NCBI RefSeq assembly: GCF_013403565.1
Contig: NZ_CP058627.1
Span: 2,666,001-2,730,000 of the forward strand
Length of the DNA: 64,000 nucleotides
Reading direction: 5' to 3'
Origin: Chitinibacter bivalviorum
GTDB lineage: Bacteria; Pseudomonadota; Gammaproteobacteria; Burkholderiales; Chitinibacteraceae
Position 1 is the first letter of the stretch. Each line of letters begins with the position of its first letter. Below, piece by piece: positions 34,438 through 43,319 of this stretch. The notes beneath the pieces were generated by a model. That model ran no database searches. It was not told the origin of the DNA and worked only from the letters and a program-made list of their open reading frames with translations. Both the position numbers and the translations under genes were made by a program.

Positions 34438-35874
34438 TTGAAAGATCCTACTCAACTGGCCCAATTGGCCCGTGCCGCAGCCCAACGCGGCGATTGGATT
34501 CAAGCCGAGCAACTGATGTCGGGGGCGCTGCAATTAGCCCCTGAAGCTGCGGCGCTCCACCTCAATTACGGCAATATCCTCAAGCAACTCGGTCGTTACG
34601 ATGAAGCCCGCACGGCCTACGAGCAAGCCTTGTACTGGCAAGCTGGCTGGGCTGATGCACACTACAATTTGGGGAATCTGGCCGTCGTGCGGCATGATCC
34701 CGTCGCCGCAGCCGAACACTATCGCGCCACGCTCGACGCGAATCCGCAACATGTCGAAGCTCACTACAATCTGGCAAGTATATTGACCAATCAGGGTCAA
34801 TTTGCCCCTGCCCATCAGCACTTTGCCAAAGCATTGGCGATCAATCCGCAGCATGCCGATGCCCAGCATAATCTAGCCCGCCTTTACCGGCGCGAAGGCG
34901 ATTTAGCGCAAGCCAGAGCGCACTATACAATGGCGCTCCAGATCAACCCTGAGCATGCTCTGGCCAAATACAGCCTGGGCACCCTCGATTTATTTGAAGG
35001 CCGATGGGAAACAGGCTGGCAAGGGTATGAGTCGCGCTGGCCTGCGCTGCATAAACCCTACCCCAATACCCCTCTGGCACGCTGGTCAGGCGAAGCGGTC
35101 AGCCCCCAATCACGACTCTTGGTGATCGGTGAGCAAGGCTTGGGCGATATGCTGCAATTTGCGCGTTTTTTGCCGCAATTGCGTGCGCAATTTGCGCAAG
35201 TCACCGTCTTGGTCCCCGAAGTATTGCGACAACTTTTGCAGCACAGTTTTCCGACCGTCGACATTGTCGATCAATTAAGCAGTCATGCGCCCTACACCCA
35301 CCATATCCCGTATATGAGTTTGGGCGCAGCGCTGCAAATCAATGAGCAAGGTTTGGCAGGAGTAGCTTATTTGCAGGCTGAAGAAGCTGCTTGCCAAGCT
35401 TGGCGCAAGTCCTTACCTGCGGGCTATAAAGTCGGTCTCGCTTGGCAAGGTAATCCGCAGCAAGTCGATAATCGCTGGCGCAGTATTCCGTTTAATCAAC
35501 TCGCGCCACTATTGGCCTTGCCGAATATCACTTGGTGCAATCTGCAATATGGCGTCAGCGCCGCTGCGCCCCTACGCGACGATAGCTCGCAATGGCGCGA
35601 TTTGGCCGATACGGCGGCATATGTGAAGAATTTGGATTTAGTTGTGACCGCCTGCACATCGATTGTGCATCTGGCCGGGGCGCTGGGCGTGCCGACGATC
35701 TTGCTCAGCCGTTGCGATGCGGATTGGCGCTGGCAGGCGGAGCGCAGCGATAGCCCGTGGTATCAATCAGTGCATATTGTGCGGCAAACACTGATTCATG
35801 ACTGGGCTACGCCGATCGCTCAGGTAATGGAGTTGATACGCTCGGATGCGATTATTTCGAAGTCCGCAATGTAG
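34438..35874 (+). CDS. TPR protein with glycosyltransferase-like C-terminal domain
   Basis: 478 aa from TTG 34438 (GGGTGG 5 nt upstream); GTG codons at 34429 and 34432 are alternatives. Residues about 5-185 hold five tetratricopeptide repeats (for example HLNYGNILKQLGRYDEARTA and HYNLASILTNQGQFAPAHQH). The C-terminal half (about 210-465) resembles GT-B/heptosyltransferase-like glycosyltransferases: GEQGLGDMLQFARFLPQL, KVGLAWQGNPQQVDNRWRSI and VTACTSIVHLAGALGVPT. This architecture is common in flagellin or exopolysaccharide glycosylation loci, but no such genes are adjacent. Its 3' end overlaps the convergent CNP1 gene by 23 nt. Confidence 0.82.
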   Translation: MKDPTQLAQLARAAAQRGDWIQAEQLMSGALQLAPEAAALHLNYGNILKQLGRYDEARTAYEQALYWQAGWADAHYNLGNLAVVRHDPVAAAEHYRATLDANPQHVEAHYNLASILTNQGQFAPAHQHFAKALAINPQHADAQHNLARLYRREGDLAQARAHYTMALQINPEHALAKYSLGTLDLFEGRWETGWQGYESRWPALHKPYPNTPLARWSGEAVSPQSRLLVIGEQGLGDMLQFARFLPQLRAQFAQVTVLVPEVLRQLLQHSFPTVDIVDQLSSHAPYTHHIPYMSLGAALQINEQGLAGVAYLQAEEAACQAWRKSLPAGYKVGLAWQGNPQQVDNRWRSIPFNQLAPLLALPNITWCNLQYGVSAAAPLRDDSSQWRDLADTAAYVKNLDLVVTACTSIVHLAGALGVPTILLSRCDADWRWQAERSDSPWYQSVHIVRQTLIHDWATPIAQVMELIRSDAIISKSAM

Positions 35875-36469
35875 TCGCCGTCTCGTACAAAGTACGATTC
35901 CCTTTGATATTGGCTTTGATGGTTTCGAGCGAGTGCGGGCCATACAAAGAACACATCGCATCCGATAAGTACCCTTGCCAAGCATTAGGGCCATCTTTGC
36001 GATTATCCAGCCATTTTCGACTCTTCACTAACACCCAATCTTTATCCGACGTAGTCGATGCATAGCGACGATATTGATTGCTATTGCAATCAATGCCTTC
36101 ATAAACGACGGTCGTAACATCACTGATATTGGGCTTAACGGCCATCACATAACGAATAATTTCATCCGAGCCGACGGTGATGCCGTCGAGAGAAATTTGA
36201 TAAGTATTGGTTTTGTTGCGCTTGGGTTGAGTAAATTCATAATCAACCCAATTGCCAAGCGATGACACAGGCGGCAATTGATAGCTGCCTTCTTCAGGTG
36301 GCGCTTTACCACTGCGAAACCAGTTGACCAAGCCTGCAAAGCCACCCTCTTTGGCTGCTTCAACCGCATTTTGCGCGTCGGTTTCCCCGTCGGTTGTTGT
36401 CGTTCCCATCTGGGTTGCTGCGGCAAAACATGACCACAGCAACGCAGTTATCACCATTACCGCTCTCAT
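35852..36469 (-). CDS. CNP1-like secreted protein
   Basis: 205 aa from ATG 36469 (AGGGAA upstream). A signal peptide (residues 1-18, ending CFAAA) precedes a CNP1-like domain (about 70-200): PPVSSLGNWVDYEF, KTNTYQISLDGITVGSDEIIRYVM, VVYEGIDCNSNQYRRYA and GYLSDAMCSLYGPHS. Two cysteines probably form a disulfide. CNP1-like proteins were first named in Neisseria (cryptic neisserial protein) and occur mainly in betaproteobacteria; function unknown. It is likely periplasmic. Confidence 0.82.
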   Translation of the reverse strand: MRAVMVITALLWSCFAAATQMGTTTTDGETDAQNAVEAAKEGGFAGLVNWFRSGKAPPEEGSYQLPPVSSLGNWVDYEFTQPKRNKTNTYQISLDGITVGSDEIIRYVMAVKPNISDVTTVVYEGIDCNSNQYRRYASTTSDKDWVLVKSRKWLDNRKDGPNAWQGYLSDAMCSLYGPHSLETIKANIKGNRTLYETATTLRTSK

Positions 36470-36516
36470 GGCGTTTCCCTTGCTGCAAAAAAGCAAATGC
36501 TACCACGGCGCTTATT

Positions 36517-37530
36517 TCAATGGGTGATCCGTATCATTGGCACATTTTCACCTTCATGCTCGCTAACCCACGCCGGCTGCAAGGTCACGTGGTCGATATG
36601 GTATTTCTGCTCCAGCATCTCACTGAGCAGCAAAATCAGCCGTGGCCATTCGGTGGGATCTTTAATAATCAGATGCGCCGACAAGGCATTGCGTTTGCCG
36701 CCGATGCTCCATACGTGCAAATCGTGTAGCTCCACCACACCGGGCGTAGCCGAAATATCGTTGCCAACCTGATCCAGATTCACACCATCGGGCACGCCTT
36801 CCATCAATAGATGCGTCGATTGCTTAAGCAGCGCCCAAGTCGAGCGCAAGATCAGCAGCGAAACCGCAATCGACAAGATCGGGTCAATTGGCTTCCAGCC
36901 GGTGTAGTAAATCACCGCGCCCGCCGCAATCGCAGCGACCGAGCCAAGCAAATCACCCAGCACATGAATCAGCGCCGCACGGCTATTGAGGTTGTCGTGA
37001 TCGTGTGAGAGCTGCCACGCCGAGATCACATTGACCAACAGGCCGATCACCGCAATCACCATCACACCCAAACCATTGACCGGCTCAGGGTGCAGCAAAC
37101 GCTGTACCGCTTCGACAATAATCCACACCACCAGCGCAATCATTGTCAGGCTATTGATCAGCGCGCCAATCAACTCGGCGCGCGCATAGCCGTACGATTT
37201 AGCCGCGTTAGCGGGGCGCTGGCCAATCAGATTGGCAATCAGCGCCAACAACAGCGCCGCGCTGTCGGTCATCATATGCCCCGCATCGGAAATCAGCGCC
37301 AGCGAGCCCGACCAGAAACCGCCTGCCAATTCGACAAAAGCAAAACCAAATGTCACCACCAGCGCAATAATCAGGCGATTTTGTGTCGTCGGTACGCCGT
37401 GATCGTGGTGATGGTGGCTATGATCATGATGATGATCGTGCTCAGCATTATGGCCACCCGGTCTATCGTGTGGATGTGCGTGCTGTTCGCCATCGGGATA
37501 ATGCTTATGGGTATGCGGGGTATGACTCAC
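36517..37530 (-). CDS. Cation diffusion facilitator (Zn2+/Co2+/Cd2+ exporter), His-rich
   Basis: 337-aa CDF family antiporter. The N-terminus is a metal-binding tail with runs of His/Asp (HNAEHDHHHDHSHHHHDHG). Six helices follow. Site A residues are in LISDAGHMMTDSAALL (TM2) and HVLGDLLGSVAAIA (TM5), the HxxxD pairs typical of zinc-type CDFs. The C-terminal metallochaperone-like domain contains VELHDLHVWSIGGKRNALSAHL. It is the last gene of a five-gene operon, overlapping the sensor kinase by 4 nt. Metal export may therefore be the output of that two-component system (inference). Confidence 0.93.
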   Translation of the reverse strand: MSHTPHTHKHYPDGEQHAHPHDRPGGHNAEHDHHHDHSHHHHDHGVPTTQNRLIIALVVTFGFAFVELAGGFWSGSLALISDAGHMMTDSAALLLALIANLIGQRPANAAKSYGYARAELIGALINSLTMIALVVWIIVEAVQRLLHPEPVNGLGVMVIAVIGLLVNVISAWQLSHDHDNLNSRAALIHVLGDLLGSVAAIAAGAVIYYTGWKPIDPILSIAVSLLILRSTWALLKQSTHLLMEGVPDGVNLDQVGNDISATPGVVELHDLHVWSIGGKRNALSAHLIIKDPTEWPRLILLLSEMLEQKYHIDHVTLQPAWVSEHEGENVPMIRITH

Positions 37531-38864
37531 AAAACCTTTCCTTCTATTGCTTTAAATTGAATACCCACCAAAAAGCCACCTTCTGGCCGATTGGCAAAAT
37601 GGAGTTCTGCCCCATGCAGCTGGGCAATTCGCCGCACAATGGATAAACCTAAACCCGCGCCGGGCTGACTTTGCCCAGCGGGCCGGAAAAAACGCTCGCC
37701 CATGCGCGCCAACGTTTCTTCGCTCACGCCAGGGCCATGATCAAACACGGTCAGCTGTGTGCCCTTGATTTCGATACCAACCACGGCCTCGCTACCCGCA
37801 TAGCGGCGGGCATTATCCAGCAAGTTGCGCAGGAGTAAATTCAAAAGCAGCGCATGACCTACGATAGGTATTGGATCAGACACATTTAAACGCGGGGCTT
37901 CACAAGCAATACCTGCCTCACGCAAGGCTTGCCCAGCCAGATCTGGCAGATGAATGGCGCTGAATGTAGGCGCTTCACCGTGTTCCAGTCGCGACATTTC
38001 CAGCAATTGCGCCACCAGATGCGTCGTTCTATCCACGCCTTCAATCGCGCGCCCCAAGGCTTTTTGCCGCGTTTCCGTCCGCGGGCTACTTTGCGCCAAT
38101 TCCAGCTGCACACGCAAGCCCGCCAAGGGGGTGCGCAGCTCATGCGCGGCATCGGCGGTAAAACGTCGCTCGCGCGCTAACGTGGCTTCGACTTGTTCAA
38201 ACAAAGTATTGAGTCGGTCGCGCAGCGGCGCGATCTCGCTCGGGACATTCAAATCGAGCGGCTCCAGATTATTGGGCGCCCGTTTTGCCAACTCCCGATC
38301 AACGATTTGCAAGGGCTTGAGGCCGCGATGAATCGCCCACAACAGCAAGGGCAGCAACACCAGCAAAGCCAGCATGGCCGTTTCCAGCAAATGCTCGGCC
38401 ATTTCATTGGCGATTTTGCGATGGTTGCCCAAAGGCTCGCCCACGATTAATTGCCGATCTTTATTTTGTCGAATGCAAATACGCCAATCTTGCCCGTGCA
38501 GATTGATCACGCGTAAATCCGGCGCATTACTCGCTTGGCGTGGGAACGAGGGCAGGAGATTACTCGCTTGCAGCGAGCCATCGCTGTGATACAGCGTAAA
38601 CGCGAGGCGCACATGGTGATGATCTTTTTCCACTGGCGCGGCGCTGAGGTCATCTTCGTCGCCCAAGTTTTGCCACAGCATCTGCGTGTACGCCGAGAGC
38701 TGTTTATCGAGCAGCTCAGTGGTTTCTTTGCGCGCCTCGTACAGCAGCACCACGCTGAAGACCAGCCACGAGACGATGGTCGCCAGCAAAATCAGCACCG
38801 TTAGCCGCGACAGCAGCGACTCGCCCAACCAATGTCGCCAACGATTGATTCTCCAGCTTTTCAT
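37527..38864 (-). CDS. Sensor histidine kinase, QseC/PmrB type
   Basis: 445 aa from ATG 38864 (overlaps the regulator stop by ATGA). TM1 is LLSRLTVLILLATIVSWLVF, followed by a periplasmic sensor of about 125 residues containing the cluster EKDHHHVR. TM2 lies at about residue 155-175. The dimerisation H-box is DAAHELRTPLAGLR. The ATPase carries NLLDNARRYAG (N box), DHGPGVSEE (G1) and GAGLGLSIV (G2). The His cluster in the sensor region, plus a CDF exporter and PepSY/cytochrome genes in the operon, suggests metal or redox sensing; this is inferred. Confidence 0.93.
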   Translation of the reverse strand: MKSWRINRWRHWLGESLLSRLTVLILLATIVSWLVFSVVLLYEARKETTELLDKQLSAYTQMLWQNLGDEDDLSAAPVEKDHHHVRLAFTLYHSDGSLQASNLLPSFPRQASNAPDLRVINLHGQDWRICIRQNKDRQLIVGEPLGNHRKIANEMAEHLLETAMLALLVLLPLLLWAIHRGLKPLQIVDRELAKRAPNNLEPLDLNVPSEIAPLRDRLNTLFEQVEATLARERRFTADAAHELRTPLAGLRVQLELAQSSPRTETRQKALGRAIEGVDRTTHLVAQLLEMSRLEHGEAPTFSAIHLPDLAGQALREAGIACEAPRLNVSDPIPIVGHALLLNLLLRNLLDNARRYAGSEAVVGIEIKGTQLTVFDHGPGVSEETLARMGERFFRPAGQSQPGAGLGLSIVRRIAQLHGAELHFANRPEGGFLVGIQFKAIEGKVL

Positions 38865-39529
38865 GGCGTAGCATCGCCCATGCGCCAACCGAGGCCACGC
38901 ATATTCTGTATCGCGTCGCTGCCGAGTTTTTTGCGCAAATGCGATAAATGCACGTCCAGCGTATTACTTTCCACCTCTCCACCCCAACCGTACATTTTGT
39001 CGTCGAGCTGAGTGCGCGATAGATAATTGGGTGAATTCGCCAACAACACATGCAGCAGACGAAACTCCATCGCCGTCAGCACCAGCGGCTCGCCTTTTAG
39101 CGTGGCAATTTGTTTGGCGGGATCGAGCCGTAAATCGCGCCAGACCAGATCATTGCCACTGCGGCCTTGCGCTCGGCGCAGCAAAGCATGAATGCGCGCG
39201 ACTAATTCGCCAAGCGCAAAGGGTTTGACCAGATAATCATCGGCCCCGGCGTTCAGACCGACAATTCGGTCGTCAATACCATCGCGCGCGGTGAGCAGTA
39301 ACACAGGAATATCGCGCTGCAAACCACGCAGCCACGCGAGCAATTGCAGGCCATTAAGACGCGGCAACGCAATATCGAGCACGATCAAATCAAAATCATT
39401 GCTGGCTGAAAGCGCAGTACGCGCGGCTTCGCCGTCTTGCAGCCAATCGACCGCAAAACCAGCATCGACGAGGCCGTCTTGCACGCCCTCGCCGAGGAGT
39501 AAATCATCTTCAACCAGCAATAAGCGCAT
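38861..39529 (-). CDS. OmpR-family response regulator, QseB/PmrA type
   Basis: 222 aa. Receiver domain 1-115 with acidic pair Asp8-Asp9 (VEDDLLLGEG), phospho-acceptor Asp52 (LIVLDIALPRLNG) and Lys in YLVKPFA. The C-terminal winged helix (about 125-220) has LTAMEFRLLHVLLANSPNYLSRTQL and SNTLDVHLSHLRKKLGSDAIQNMRGLGWRM. ATGA overlap with the kinase and one-base TAATG overlap with the cytochrome gene upstream show translational coupling. The target promoter is probably its own operon. Confidence 0.95.
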   Translation of the reverse strand: MRLLLVEDDLLLGEGVQDGLVDAGFAVDWLQDGEAARTALSASNDFDLIVLDIALPRLNGLQLLAWLRGLQRDIPVLLLTARDGIDDRIVGLNAGADDYLVKPFALGELVARIHALLRRAQGRSGNDLVWRDLRLDPAKQIATLKGEPLVLTAMEFRLLHVLLANSPNYLSRTQLDDKMYGWGGEVESNTLDVHLSHLRKKLGSDAIQNMRGLGWRMGDATP

Positions 39530-40095
39530 TAATGTTGTTCCACAGGCTTTTCGTTCACATCGATCACATCAATCACCGCAGAATCGACCCGTTTATAGCC
39601 ATGAATCATCGCGGCAGGCAGGTTTTCTTTGTGCCGACGGCTTTCCACAATCGCCGCCAACACGTGCAAGCCTACGCCACCCAACATGGTATACGCCATG
39701 ATTTCATGCAACTCTTCCAGCCATTCTTCACCAAAAAAGGCATCCGTGCCCATCAAGTAGCCCGTTGTCCCCATGCCCAGCACCATCACCAACAGGAACA
39801 ACATCATCACCGCGCCAGCGGGGTTATGCCCTAAATATCGCGGATGATCACCGCGCAGCATTCCTTTCACATACGGGATCAAACGACGTGGCGTAGGAAA
39901 CCATTCGCTAAACCGTGCGTAATGGCTGCCGACAAAACCCCACAGCAAGCGAGTGACCACCAAACCTACCGCGGCATAGCCTTCCCAGCGATGCCAAGTC
40001 TCGCCGCCTTCATTCAGAAAATTAATCAACACGGCCGCAGCCAGACACCAGTGCACTATGCGAACGACAGGGTCCCATACTTTGATCTTATTCAT
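39529..40095 (-). CDS. Cytochrome b561-type di-haem membrane protein
   Basis: 188 aa from ATG 40095 (GGAG site). Four transmembrane helices. VWDPVVRIVHWCLAAAVLINF starts with the usual VWD and the first haem His. EGYAAVGLVVTRLLWGFVG, MLFLLVMVLGMGTTGYLMG and HEIMAYTMLGGVGLHVLAAI supply further His ligands. It belongs to the Ni/Fe-hydrogenase b-subunit/cytochrome b561 superfamily and passes electrons across the membrane from or to the quinone pool. Its partner may be the PepSY protein encoded just upstream. A long hairpin lies between those two genes. Confidence 0.9.
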   Translation of the reverse strand: MNKIKVWDPVVRIVHWCLAAAVLINFLNEGGETWHRWEGYAAVGLVVTRLLWGFVGSHYARFSEWFPTPRRLIPYVKGMLRGDHPRYLGHNPAGAVMMLFLLVMVLGMGTTGYLMGTDAFFGEEWLEELHEIMAYTMLGGVGLHVLAAIVESRRHKENLPAAMIHGYKRVDSAVIDVIDVNEKPVEQH

Positions 40096-40119
40096 GATGA
40101 CTCCAGATTGAATCAAACG

Positions 40120-40166
40120 GGTATATCAATGCAGGCATTACGAAATAATGCCTGCAACCATATACC
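40120..40166 (-). promoter_or_regulatory. Intercistronic hairpin in the PepSY-cytochrome operon
   Basis: TGCAGGCATTA/TAATGCCTGCA is a perfect 11-bp stem with a 5-nt loop (40130-40156). It is flanked by GGTATA/TATACC (40120-40125 and 40161-40166), which can extend it across a small internal bulge. No T-run follows on the minus strand. It lies between the PepSY stop (40170) and the cytochrome ribosome site, so it may attenuate the transcript or protect the PepSY mRNA. Confidence 0.6.
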
Positions 40167-40169
40167 AGC

Positions 40170-40439
40170 TTAATTACCGATTTCAGATTTTACGATATCG
40201 AGAGTTTTGCTATCGAAGTAAACCTCGGCTTTTTTGCCGTCTTTGTTCCAGCCGTAGATTTCATAGCATTCGCCAGAAACTTTGAATTTTTTGATCTTGT
40301 AGCCCATGCCTTCAATTTTGGTTTTGGCATCGGCTTCTTTCATCCACTCCGCTTTCGGGTGAACAGGGCAATTTGCACTCGCGAAAGTCAGCGAAGACAA
40401 AGCTAAAGTAGCAACAGCGGCGATCGTCATTTTGTTCAT
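40170..40439 (-). CDS. Small periplasmic PepSY-domain protein
   Basis: 89 aa from ATG 40439 (AGGAGC site). A signal peptide (residues 1-21, ending TFASA) is followed by a single PepSY-like domain: AEWMKEADAKTKIEGMGYKIKKFKVSGECYEIYGWNKDGKKAEVYFDSKTLDIVKSE with two cysteines (Cys24, and Cys57 in GECYEI). PepSY proteins of this length accompany b-type cytochromes and two-component systems in many betaproteobacteria. The first gene of the leftward operon; the promoter must lie in 40440-40635. Confidence 0.85.
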   Translation of the reverse strand: MNKMTIAAVATLALSSLTFASANCPVHPKAEWMKEADAKTKIEGMGYKIKKFKVSGECYEIYGWNKDGKKAEVYFDSKTLDIVKSEIGN

Positions 40440-40635
40440 GGTCAAGCTCCTAAGTGGTTGTTTGATACTGCCAGCGTATTTAAGCAAGCTTGTATGAAGC
40501 GAAACTTAAGTAAATTATTTTTTTGCTCATTTAGATTCATTCGGCTTTGATCAAAGCCAGATCACCTTGAGTCGATCAAATACGAATTTTGAATTGACTG
40601 ACTATACTTTGACAAAGCACTAGCCTGGGATAGCC

Positions 40636-42741
40636 ATGACCGCCACGTCAAAATCGCTTGCTCTCACGCAATTTCACCATCTCGTCTGCGAGCTCTATCC
40701 CGCCTTGAGCGCACTCGAGCTAGTCGGAAATTTGCATGAATATTGGAACAAGCTCGCCAACGAAGCCCAAGTTTCACAATATGTGTTGCAAGAGCAATTG
40801 GCCAACCATCTGGGCATTGAACCGCTCAAGTACTTTGACCCCGACCCCGCAGTGGCCACGCTACTCTTGCCGAGTAAAGCTCGAAAACACATGGCGCTCC
40901 CCATGTATCGCAAAGATGGCATCCTGCACGTTGCCATCGCCAACCCTGCAGACACAGAACTCCAACTTACTCTCAATTTTCTAGCCGATGGCGCGCTGAA
41001 ATTACTCCTCGCTATTCCCGAAGACCTAGATGCTGCGATCCAATTTGCTTATTCAGGCCATCAATCCAGCGGCGGCGATGCCAATGAATCTTTGCTAAAT
41101 CATGCCATTGATTCAAATCTGCAAAGTGAGGAAGTCCTGGTCGAGCTTGCTCGGGAGCTGTCACGACAAGCCATCCGCAATAACGCTTCCGATTTACACC
41201 TTATGCCATTTTTAGGTGGCGGCTCTGTGCGTATCCGAGTCGATGGCCAATTACGCCGAGTGGCACTGATTCCACTCAAAGTCTATGAGGCGCTTTGCCG
41301 TTATTTAAAAGTGCAGGCGGGCATGGACCCCACCAATGAGCGGACACCACAAGATGGGCGCATCAGTATGCGCTATGAAAATCGCACCTTTGATTTACGC
41401 CTATCCTCCCTACCATTACGAGAAGGCGAGCGCATCGTAATGCGCTTTCTGGATCAAAGCCGCAGTGTCAATTTGGCTCAATCGGGTTTTGCCATTTCAG
41501 AAATGCGGGCCATTCAACGTCTTACCGAACATGTGTCAGGTCTGGTACTGATTACGGGGCCAACGGGCTCGGGCAAAACGAGTACTTTGGCGGGGATTCT
41601 GCGCGAACTCAATACATTCCAGCGCTGTATTATCACCGTCGAAAATCCAGTTGAATATGTGATCCCAGGCATTTCACAAGTGGATATCAACGATAAGGCT
41701 GGAATGACTTTTGCCGCCGCTTTGCGCAGTACCTTGCGGCAAGATCCAGATATAGTATTGATCGGAGAAATTCGAGATGCGGAAACGGCAATGATTGCAT
41801 TGCAAGCCGCGCTCACCGGCCATTTGGTGCTCTCGACGCTCCACACCAACGATGCTTGGGGAGCCATTCCCCGCTTACTCGATTTAGGCTGCAAACCCTC
41901 CGTGCTGGCGGATGCACTTAATGGCGTCATTGCACAGCGGCTCTATCGTCGATTATGTCGTGAATGCCGAGAAGCGGTCAGTGAACCACTGAGCGCCGAA
42001 GAAGCCGCTTTTCACAATCTCACGCGCGCCAAACCAGCTTATCGTGCGGTCGGTTGCCCCAGCTGCCATTACTCTGGCTACAGTGGTCGGCTGCCATTTA
42101 GCGAAATACTCGAGCTCACCCCGCAACTTCGGCAGCAAATCAGCGAGGGCAATTTACATCCGCCTGAGATTAGTCGCACTCCCAATTCAACTCAATCACT
42201 CAGTTCTTCAATTGCGCGGCATATTATTTCTGGCCGCACCACAGTCAGCGAAGCACTGCACATTATGGGAGCGAAACTTTGGCATGACCTCGCCAAGGAA
42301 TATGGCACACCAGCGCCTACAAGCAGCTTTTTCGATTGCAACAGCACACACGCACAAACCATGTCAGTGCTTTTTATCAGCAGCAAACCCGATGTCACCG
42401 ATGAATTTGACGCCGAACTAGATCAAGTGGGTTTTATGACTCTGAGCTGCCAAACGGCCAAAGAAGCCTGCAGCTTAGTCGAACAGAACGAAAATATAGC
42501 CTTGATTGTTGCCGATCTTGATTCGGCCTTCACGAGTAGCGAAGCACTGCTCTGGATGCAAGAAGCACGGCGCGAGCTGTCGTGGAGTCGATTACCCGCG
42601 CTGATTTTATTACCCGTAGGCAAAGAAGAGTGGGGGCCGCTACTCAAAGCAGACGGTGCAATTTCACCTTGTCTGGCTCGACCACTTCAGCCAAAACAAC
42701 TCTCAGAGCAAATCTTGCGGCCATTTGAAAGCCAGCTATAA
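40636..42741 (+). CDS. PilB/GspE-type assembly ATPase fused to a degenerate receiver domain
   Basis: 701 aa. Residues about 20-140 form an N-terminal GspE/MshE-like domain. The ATPase follows, with Walker A GPTGSGKTST near residue 307, Asp box, Walker B DPDIVLIGEIRDAETA (about 370) and His box GHLVLSTLHTNDA (about 395). A zinc site CRECREA...CPSC lies at about 440 and 474. After a linker, residues about 572-698 resemble a CheY receiver: SVLFISSKPD, LIVADLDSA (phospho-acceptor-like Asp), LPALILLP and ARPLQPKQL. The usual acidic pair and the Lys (here Arg) are missing, so it is probably a pseudo-receiver. No PilC, PilT or secretin is adjacent; a pilin gene follows 25 nt downstream. Confidence 0.85.
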   Translation: MTATSKSLALTQFHHLVCELYPALSALELVGNLHEYWNKLANEAQVSQYVLQEQLANHLGIEPLKYFDPDPAVATLLLPSKARKHMALPMYRKDGILHVAIANPADTELQLTLNFLADGALKLLLAIPEDLDAAIQFAYSGHQSSGGDANESLLNHAIDSNLQSEEVLVELARELSRQAIRNNASDLHLMPFLGGGSVRIRVDGQLRRVALIPLKVYEALCRYLKVQAGMDPTNERTPQDGRISMRYENRTFDLRLSSLPLREGERIVMRFLDQSRSVNLAQSGFAISEMRAIQRLTEHVSGLVLITGPTGSGKTSTLAGILRELNTFQRCIITVENPVEYVIPGISQVDINDKAGMTFAAALRSTLRQDPDIVLIGEIRDAETAMIALQAALTGHLVLSTLHTNDAWGAIPRLLDLGCKPSVLADALNGVIAQRLYRRLCRECREAVSEPLSAEEAAFHNLTRAKPAYRAVGCPSCHYSGYSGRLPFSEILELTPQLRQQISEGNLHPPEISRTPNSTQSLSSSIARHIISGRTTVSEALHIMGAKLWHDLAKEYGTPAPTSSFFDCNSTHAQTMSVLFISSKPDVTDEFDAELDQVGFMTLSCQTAKEACSLVEQNENIALIVADLDSAFTSSEALLWMQEARRELSWSRLPALILLPVGKEEWGPLLKADGAISPCLARPLQPKQLSEQILRPFESQL

Positions 42742-42766
42742 AACATCATAGGGAAAAGGAAAAATT

Positions 42767-43312
42767 ATGCCGAGACATTGGAAAACAAAGTGTTGGAACA
42801 AGGGATTCACCCTGATCGAAATGATGATTGTGATTGCAATCATCGGTATTTTGGCCGCAATTGCTACGCCGGCTTACCAACATTACATTGATAAATCTCG
42901 CGCAACTGCTTTATTACTCAAGCTCGATGATATTAAAAATATCGTGGCGGAAGCTCAGCTGGACTCGGGTTATCGACTGGGGAATGGGCACGCAGCAATT
43001 GGCCGTCTGACTCCAAGAGCAAACTACAGTCTCTTTTATGTGTATGAATTCGGGAAAAATCCCCCCGCTCCACCATTCCCTATCCCAAACTTAACAGAAG
43101 AATTACTTTCTGATCCTGCAAATGGCATTCGCAGTATTAGCTTAAGCTCAGGCCACATTCACGCTGATGCACCTGGCCAGATAAAAATTATATTTTACTG
43201 GAGCAATGAAACAGGTAAGCGAGCCGCACTTGCTCTGTATGAAATGGTAAAAAGTAGTTGCTACTACAAGCAGTATGGTTCGAACTCAATTGCCCTTTAC
43301 ATGACCATGTGA
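42767..43312 (+). CDS. Type IV pilin-like prepilin
   Basis: 181 aa with an AGGAAA ribosome site. The N-terminus is a class-III signal: a short basic leader ending KG, then [20 protein letters not shown]. Prepilin peptidase should cut after the Gly, leaving Phe1 with Glu5. A PilA/GspG-like helix continues ([20 protein letters not shown]). The C-terminal head is beta-rich and carries a Cys near the end ([10 protein letters not shown]). Leader length (13 residues) is slightly long. Being 25 nt from the ATPase-receiver gene, it is its likely substrate. Confidence 0.88.
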   Translation: MPRHWKTKCWNKGFTLIEMMIVIAIIGILAAIATPAYQHYIDKSRATALLLKLDDIKNIVAEAQLDSGYRLGNGHAAIGRLTPRANYSLFYVYEFGKNPPAPPFPIPNLTEELLSDPANGIRSISLSSGHIHADAPGQIKIIFYWSNETGKRAALALYEMVKSSCYYKQYGSNSIALYMTM

Positions 43313-43319
43313 GCCAGAA

